From IMG/VR virus record IMGVR_UViG_3300005613_000455, positions 1 to 21,953 of that record: DNA of 21,953 nt; one strand, written 5' to 3'. This DNA comes from a virus. The position numbers and the translations under genes were made by a program. Every line of letters starts with the position of its first letter. Positions within the stretch are counted from its first letter, which is position 1. Below, in pieces: positions 17,766 to 21,953 of this stretch. Below the pieces are notes generated by a model. That model did no database searches. It was not told where the DNA came from and saw nothing but the letters and a program-made list of their open reading frames with translations.

Positions 17766-19211
17766 ATGGGATATAAAAAATATAAATTCAAAACAAAACC
17801 GTACGAACATCAAATGAAAGCATTAGAAACTTCTTTTGATAAAGAATTCTATGCATTATTTATGGAGATGGGTACAGGAAAATCTAAAGTCCTACTAGAT
17901 ACAGTAGGTATATTATATGACAACCACAAGATAGAGGGGTTGTTAATTATTGCACCTAAATCTGTTTATTCTGTTTGGGCCAGGACAGAAATACCAACAC
18001 ACTTTCCTTTTTTACATACATCTGATGTTATCATGTGGAAAAACTCTGCAACTACAAAATTTAAATTAGAAATGAAACGTTTGATGAGTGATAATAAAAA
18101 ATTTAAAATTTTTATTATGAACATAGAAGCTTTGCAACAAGGTGGTAAAGCTATGGAAGCTGCTTATAAATTTTTAAAAAAATTTAAATCGTTAATGGTA
18201 ATAGATGAGTCTAGTAAAATTAAAAACCCTAATGCAAATAGAACGAAAAATATTCATATATTAGGAGAGTTAGCCCCGTACCGTAGAATACTAACAGGGA
18301 CCCCAGTAACCAATAATCCTTTAGACGTTTACTCACAGCTAGAGTTTTTAAATAAAAATATTTTAGGTTTTTCATCATTTTATTCTTTCCGTAATCGTTA
18401 TTGTGTTTTTCACGAAAGTGTTCAAAACGGTAGGATTGTTAAGTTTCCTAAGTTTTACACCAATCTAGCTGAGCTTGAACAAAAAGTGAAAAAGTTTTCT
18501 TATAGAGTAACCAAGGATGAATGTCTAGACCTACCAGAAAAGGTTTATTTAAAAAGACATTGTGAGCTTACGAAAGAACAGAAAAAAGTTTACGATGAAT
18601 TAAAGATACAAGCTATGGCTATCATTGAAGATGAAAGCGTAAGCTTTACCAATAAACTGACTGAAATACTTAGACTACATCAGCTGTGTAATGGCTTTGT
18701 TATGTCTGATGATGGAAACATTATTGAATATAAAAATAATGAGAAACTACAAAACTTAAAAGACATTATTGAAGAGTGCCAGGGTAAAGTTATTATCTGG
18801 GCTACTTACACTTATAACATTAAAATGATCGAACAGTTTTTAAAAGCAGAGTACGGATCCGAATCTGTTGTAACTTTTTATGGCCAGGACTCTAATGAAA
18901 AAAGAATTGAAGCTCGTGAGTCTTTTCAAAATAGTAAGAAGGTAAGATTTTTTGTAGGTAACACACAAACAGGTGGAATGGGTTTAACCTTAACTAACTG
19001 CAACACCATGGTTTATTATAATAATAATTATTCGTATGAACTTCGTGAACAATCAGAAGCAAGGATACATAGAATCAGTCAACAAAATAAATGTACTTAC
19101 ATAGACATCGTTGTCAAAGATACGATTGATGAAAAGGTAATAGATATTTTAAAAAATAAACTTAAGCTTTCGGCGAAGATTTTAGGCGAGCAAGCTCGGG
19201 AATGGATTTAA
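17766..19211 (+). CDS. SNF2-family helicase/ATPase
   Basis: The 481-residue protein has the SF2/SNF2 motifs in order: YEHQMKAL (13-20, Q-type), Walker A MGTGKSK (35-41), IIAPKSV, motif II IDESSKIKN (146-154), motif III LTGTPVTNN (176-184), then FYGQDSNEKR, motif V QTGGMGLTLT (401-410) and VI QSEARIHRISQQ (429-440). Such ATPases translocate on double-stranded DNA and in phages probably support replication or recombination. There is no Shine-Dalgarno site; the promoter's -10 lies 7 nt from the ATG, so the mRNA should be leaderless. It runs opposite to the replication operon, and its end overlaps the Zn microprotein on the other strand. Confidence 0.95.
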   Translation: MGYKKYKFKTKPYEHQMKALETSFDKEFYALFMEMGTGKSKVLLDTVGILYDNHKIEGLLIIAPKSVYSVWARTEIPTHFPFLHTSDVIMWKNSATTKFKLEMKRLMSDNKKFKIFIMNIEALQQGGKAMEAAYKFLKKFKSLMVIDESSKIKNPNANRTKNIHILGELAPYRRILTGTPVTNNPLDVYSQLEFLNKNILGFSSFYSFRNRYCVFHESVQNGRIVKFPKFYTNLAELEQKVKKFSYRVTKDECLDLPEKVYLKRHCELTKEQKKVYDELKIQAMAIIEDESVSFTNKLTEILRLHQLCNGFVMSDDGNIIEYKNNEKLQNLKDIIEECQGKVIIWATYTYNIKMIEQFLKAEYGSESVVTFYGQDSNEKRIEARESFQNSKKVRFFVGNTQTGGMGLTLTNCNTMVYYNNNYSYELREQSEARIHRISQQNKCTYIDIVVKDTIDEKVIDILKNKLKLSAKILGEQAREWI

Positions 19212-19290
19212 TTAAACAAGAAGCGCAGTAATAAAAATTCTCGTGAACGCTATCTGCTTTGGACTCGCATATCATACAGATTGGACGCAC
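19162..19290 (-). CDS. Small Zn-binding protein, 42 aa
   Basis: The open frame continues further upstream, but GTG at 19290, 7 nt after a GAGAG site, gives the likely start: VRPICMICESKADSVHENFY and then YCASC, two CxxC knuckles 14 residues apart, then a basic tail. It overlaps the nuclease gene end by 41 bp and the 3' end of the convergent SNF2 gene by 50 bp, so its mRNA is antisense to the helicase. Function unknown; similar CxxC microproteins occur twice more in the window. Confidence 0.55.
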   Translation of the reverse strand: MRPICMICESKADSVHENFYYCASCLIKSIPELARLKSSPKA

Positions 19291-19987
19291 TATCAACACT
19301 CTCTTTGTTTTTATAATAGAGCTCGACTCTGTCCAACCAGATTTTTTTGTATTTTTCATAGTTGAATTTATTTAGTTCAAATTCTTTAAATTGTAATTCA
19401 GGTGTTACCATAAATATTTTACCCTGTTCTACTTCGCCATACATTTCTGTGTGCGCCATGGAATAAGCTACAAGCTGACAATAATAGTTTGTAATGTATT
19501 CTTCCTTTTTCATTTTATTGGCTTGTTTAAAATCACCAATGGTTAATTGATTTTCATACAAACATACTAAATCAGTAGATCCAGCCCATTGATTTTTATA
19601 ATTTAAGGAAATTTCACATCCATAGACAAAATGTAGTCCAATCATGTTATCTAAAACCGTAGCACCCATTTTATGGGCCAAAGATGCCTGAGGATTAGCA
19701 GAGCTTGTTTGATGACCCATCAGTCGTTTCTCTATAAAGTCATGCATTAGCGTGCCTCTATCGGACGATTCTTTTCTAATTCTTTCTGCTTCTTCTTCAC
19801 CGACTCTTTTAATCCACTTTTGAAGTCCAGTTTTATCATCTGTCTGATCTAATATCGTTGTAACAGAAGGAACAGGTGTACCGTCACAATCATAGTGACG
19901 TTTACCATTAATAGATGAACGTGAGTAACTAACGTAAGGGTATTTTTCTAATTGCAGTCCCCAAGAAAATTTTCTAACAGATCCCAT
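19250..19987 (-). CDS. PD-(D/E)XK exonuclease, RecB/Cas4-like
   Basis: The 245-residue protein is a phage exonuclease of the RecB nuclease type. PSVTTIL (40-46) and RGTLMHDFIE (77-86, His82) precede the catalytic core: Glu125 in CEISLN, GSTDLVCLY (Asp139), IGDFKQANK (Asp152, Lys154) and YCQLVAY (Gln171, Tyr175). Such enzymes resect DNA ends for recombination. It lacks the cysteines of the Cas4 iron-sulfur cluster. Nine nt separate it from the XhlA-like gene, and its end is overlapped by the Zn microprotein gene. Confidence 0.9.
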   Translation of the reverse strand: MGSVRKFSWGLQLEKYPYVSYSRSSINGKRHYDCDGTPVPSVTTILDQTDDKTGLQKWIKRVGEEEAERIRKESSDRGTLMHDFIEKRLMGHQTSSANPQASLAHKMGATVLDNMIGLHFVYGCEISLNYKNQWAGSTDLVCLYENQLTIGDFKQANKMKKEEYITNYYCQLVAYSMAHTEMYGEVEQGKIFMVTPELQFKEFELNKFNYEKYKKIWLDRVELYYKNKESVDSASNLYDMRVQSR

Positions 19988-19996
19988 TCATACTTT

Positions 19997-20212
19997 TTAA
20001 CTTAAAATAATTTTAAGTAAAGTAGAAATTATACCTAATAAAAGAACAATAATAGTACCAGCAGAACCAATCATCCACTTCTTTAAACCACTTATTTCTT
20101 CAGCTAATTTGTCTATTTGTTTTTGTGTTTGTTTTTGCATGATTCGACATAGTTTCTCATGGTCATCAATTCTTTGATGAGCTATTTCTGTACTATTTCT
20201 ATGACGTGGCAT
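19997..20212 (-). CDS. XhlA-like small membrane protein (possible holin-associated)
   Basis: The 71-residue protein has a charged coiled coil (about 12-45: RIDDHEKLCRIMQKQ, LAEEISGLKKW) followed by one transmembrane helix (MIGSAGTIIVLLLGIISTLL, 47-66) ending KIILS. This order (helix with QKQ/EE heptads, a conserved Trp, single C-terminal membrane span) fits haemolysin XhlA-type proteins, which in phages work with holins at host lysis. The match is structural, by eye. The start overlaps the long virion gene by 14 bp, so lysis and structural genes are coupled. Confidence 0.65.
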   Translation of the reverse strand: MPRHRNSTEIAHQRIDDHEKLCRIMQKQTQKQIDKLAEEISGLKKWMIGSAGTIIVLLLGIISTLLKIILS

Positions 20213-21953
20213 TTTTCTGAGCTGCTATTGCAGACATTAAGTTATCGTTTGGAAACAATGCATCATAAACCATTTGTGTAGATTGAGGTATATTTGCAGT
20301 TATCTGGGCTGCGCCTTGTTTCGTCCCTTCAGGGATATCTATCTCAGGTTGTTCTTCTATAAACTGTTGTGTAGTTTGAGGTAATTGTTGTCCTGCAGGC
20401 AGCTTTGTAGACTGATCCATAAGAGCAGCTTTAACGTCCGCTACTTTAACACCGTTCGTATAATCTTGAATATCCTCTAATTCTTTTTGAGATAATTGTT
20501 TTAATCTTTTTAGATCTGGATTAAATCTTTCTTTAATCTCTTCGTTCATAGTATCAAAAAGACCACGTTTTGTAGGTCCTCTAGTGATAACAGGATTCTT
20601 TTGTAAGTATTCAATAATTTGTTGATCTTTAATATCGTTAGGATCTATAATTGGAGCATCTGGATCATCAGCAGTTATGTAATTAAACACATCTGCTAGG
20701 ATAGCTCTTTTTGGAGGTGCCATAGAACGTAATTCATTTACGTCTAATCTTTGTCCATCAGAATATAAGTCAATCCATTTTTGTAAAAGTTTAGGATTGT
20801 TTGCTAATTGAGATAAACCTCTTATTCCTAATGAAACCGCTACAGCTCCTACTATACCTCCTGTAAAACCACCTGCTAAGAAACCACCACCAAAACCACC
20901 TACTGCAATACCAATGGTCATTGATCTTGTTGCAAATGTAGATAAATCTCCCATAGCTGTAGTTGCATCTCTTTCTAAATATTGAATAGCAGTATCAATG
21001 TTATTTACATGTTTTTCTGCAGCTTCTTTTCCTAAACCTTGAGAAATTTCAAAACCCTTAGCAAGTTGTGCTCTACCTTCATTGGTTGTAATACCAAGCT
21101 CTCTTGCAAATTTGTTATAATTAAATCCTTGAAAACCTCTTAATCGAATACCAATTTCTTCTAATTCTTTTTGTGCAATTCTTCTTTCAGCTTTAGGTAT
21201 TTCTCTTATTATGTTTCCTGCTGCATCTCTTTCAAATATTTGCGTTGCTTTTTCCGTAATCTTAGAAATATCTTCAGTTAATGGTTTAGCTTTTATCCCG
21301 TATTGCATTTTCTCTTTAGTAAGGTATACTTTGTCAGATAAATCAATCTTACCTTCATCAATTACCTTTTTTAATAAATCAGGTGTAAACGCTTTTCTTG
21401 TATATTCTAAATCTTCGTATAATGATTTTGATACAGGGCCACTTAGCATATCAATTTTCATTAAGTCCTCCATACTTTTATCCAAATCTTTACCATAAAC
21501 TTTTTTTACTTCGTCTATTGCTTCGTCTAATGATTTACCAACTGTTTCAAAAGGTTTAATAGCTTCTTGTTTAACAGCTCCTCCTGGAGAAAACCTTGTG
21601 ATTGCAGATTGATTAAATGCATCAAAGAATTTTCTTTTCAATAATAGTCCCATTGTAAATCTTGCATTGTCTTGTACTTCTTGACTAAACCCTTTTTGAC
21701 CACCTAGTAATTTATATAGTTCTTCAACTGACTGAGCATTACCTCTTCGTGGATTGAACGCTGCTCTAAATAACAAATCAGTAGATTCTACATCTGATAA
21801 TCTTTCTCTTCCTCCTACGTTTAACACTTGATTTGGTGTTAACGCATATGCATCTACTCCTCTGTATAATCTAGGCATATTAGCGTTGTTATAAAAGTTA
21901 ACAGATCTACCAAACATAAAGTTTGCATCAATTTGATTTTGATTAGCAACTTT
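20199..21953 (-). CDS. Large virion-type protein, partial (5' end beyond the window)
   Basis: The frame has no stop before the right edge, so the gene starts outside the window; the ATG at 21917 is probably internal. The visible 584 residues are mostly helical and charged, with a glycine-rich hydrophobic segment (MTIGIAVGGFGGGFLAGGF and onward, about 230 residues before the end) able to form membrane-spanning helices. The tail is Gln- and Pro-rich. Long helical proteins with an internal Gly-rich membrane segment beside lysis genes suggest an internal virion (DNA-ejection) protein; no specific family is recognised. Confidence 0.7.
   Translation of the reverse strand, partial: KVANQNQIDANFMFGRSVNFYNNANMPRLYRGVDAYALTPNQVLNVGGRERLSDVESTDLLFRAAFNPRRGNAQSVEELYKLLGGQKGFSQEVQDNARFTMGLLLKRKFFDAFNQSAITRFSPGGAVKQEAIKPFETVGKSLDEAIDEVKKVYGKDLDKSMEDLMKIDMLSGPVSKSLYEDLEYTRKAFTPDLLKKVIDEGKIDLSDKVYLTKEKMQYGIKAKPLTEDISKITEKATQIFERDAAGNIIREIPKAERRIAQKELEEIGIRLRGFQGFNYNKFARELGITTNEGRAQLAKGFEISQGLGKEAAEKHVNNIDTAIQYLERDATTAMGDLSTFATRSMTIGIAVGGFGGGFLAGGFTGGIVGAVAVSLGIRGLSQLANNPKLLQKWIDLYSDGQRLDVNELRSMAPPKRAILADVFNYITADDPDAPIIDPNDIKDQQIIEYLQKNPVITRGPTKRGLFDTMNEEIKERFNPDLKRLKQLSQKELEDIQDYTNGVKVADVKAALMDQSTKLPAGQQLPQTTQQFIEEQPEIDIPEGTKQGAAQITANIPQSTQMVYDALFPNDNLMSAIAAQKNATS

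Overview
The window is a gene-dense, AT-rich stretch of a tailed-phage genome, probably from the marine environment and a Gram-negative host. The evidence is a complete replication module (family A DNA polymerase, AEP-type primase, UvrD-like and SNF2 helicases, RecB/Cas4-like nuclease, SSB-like protein), a terminase small-subunit-like protein, an XhlA-like membrane protein, a long virion-type protein, Hsp20, two FkbM methyltransferases, DUF3310 and many small overlapping genes. No rRNA, tRNA, integrase or bacterial housekeeping operon was seen. The gene set and base composition resemble uncultured marine (pelagiphage-like) phages, but the host assignment is inference.

Layout. (1) 1-2800, minus strand: small unknown genes, each ending in or next to clusters of a CGGGAA repeat that also builds terminator-like hairpins. 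Two of their promoter regions share an 11-bp-phased ATTRTGGC motif. (2) 2357-4873, minus strand: a compressed operon with a Zn-binding microprotein, three small proteins, a terminase small-subunit-like protein, a 45-residue lipoprotein, an HExxH metallopeptidase and a VRR-NUC nuclease. (3) 4874-5482: about 600 bp without a gene, holding an iteron-like GTACACTA array and several dyads. (4) 5483-8403, minus strand: a very acidic protein whose ribosome binding site lies in a hairpin, Hsp20, a phage family of unknown function, a ribbon-helix-helix-like protein and four unknowns. (5) 8476-9127, plus strand: three small genes. (6) 9187-17713, minus strand: an unbroken ten-gene operon (178-aa conserved protein, SSB-like, primase, UvrD helicase, HNH, DUF3310, FkbM, FkbM, PolA, Zn ribbon) with overlaps or 1-nt gaps at every junction. 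(7) 17766-19211, plus strand: SNF2 helicase, transcribed away from the operon from face-to-face promoters. (8) 19162-21953, minus strand: Zn microprotein, PD-(D/E)XK nuclease, XhlA-like protein and a virion-type protein that runs off the right edge.

Regulation is the most interesting part. Five genes (starts 6624-, 8403-, 8476+, 8737+, 17766+) have no Shine-Dalgarno sequence. Each has a promoter-like sequence whose -10 element ends 6-7 nt before the start codon, usually TTGAYW-N16-TATNNN, which predicts leaderless mRNAs. The other gene groups use strong AAGGAG sites. The divergent promoter between the SNF2 gene and the replication operon is a perfect 11-bp inverted repeat in which the two promoters overlap completely, so polymerase should only be able to use one at a time.
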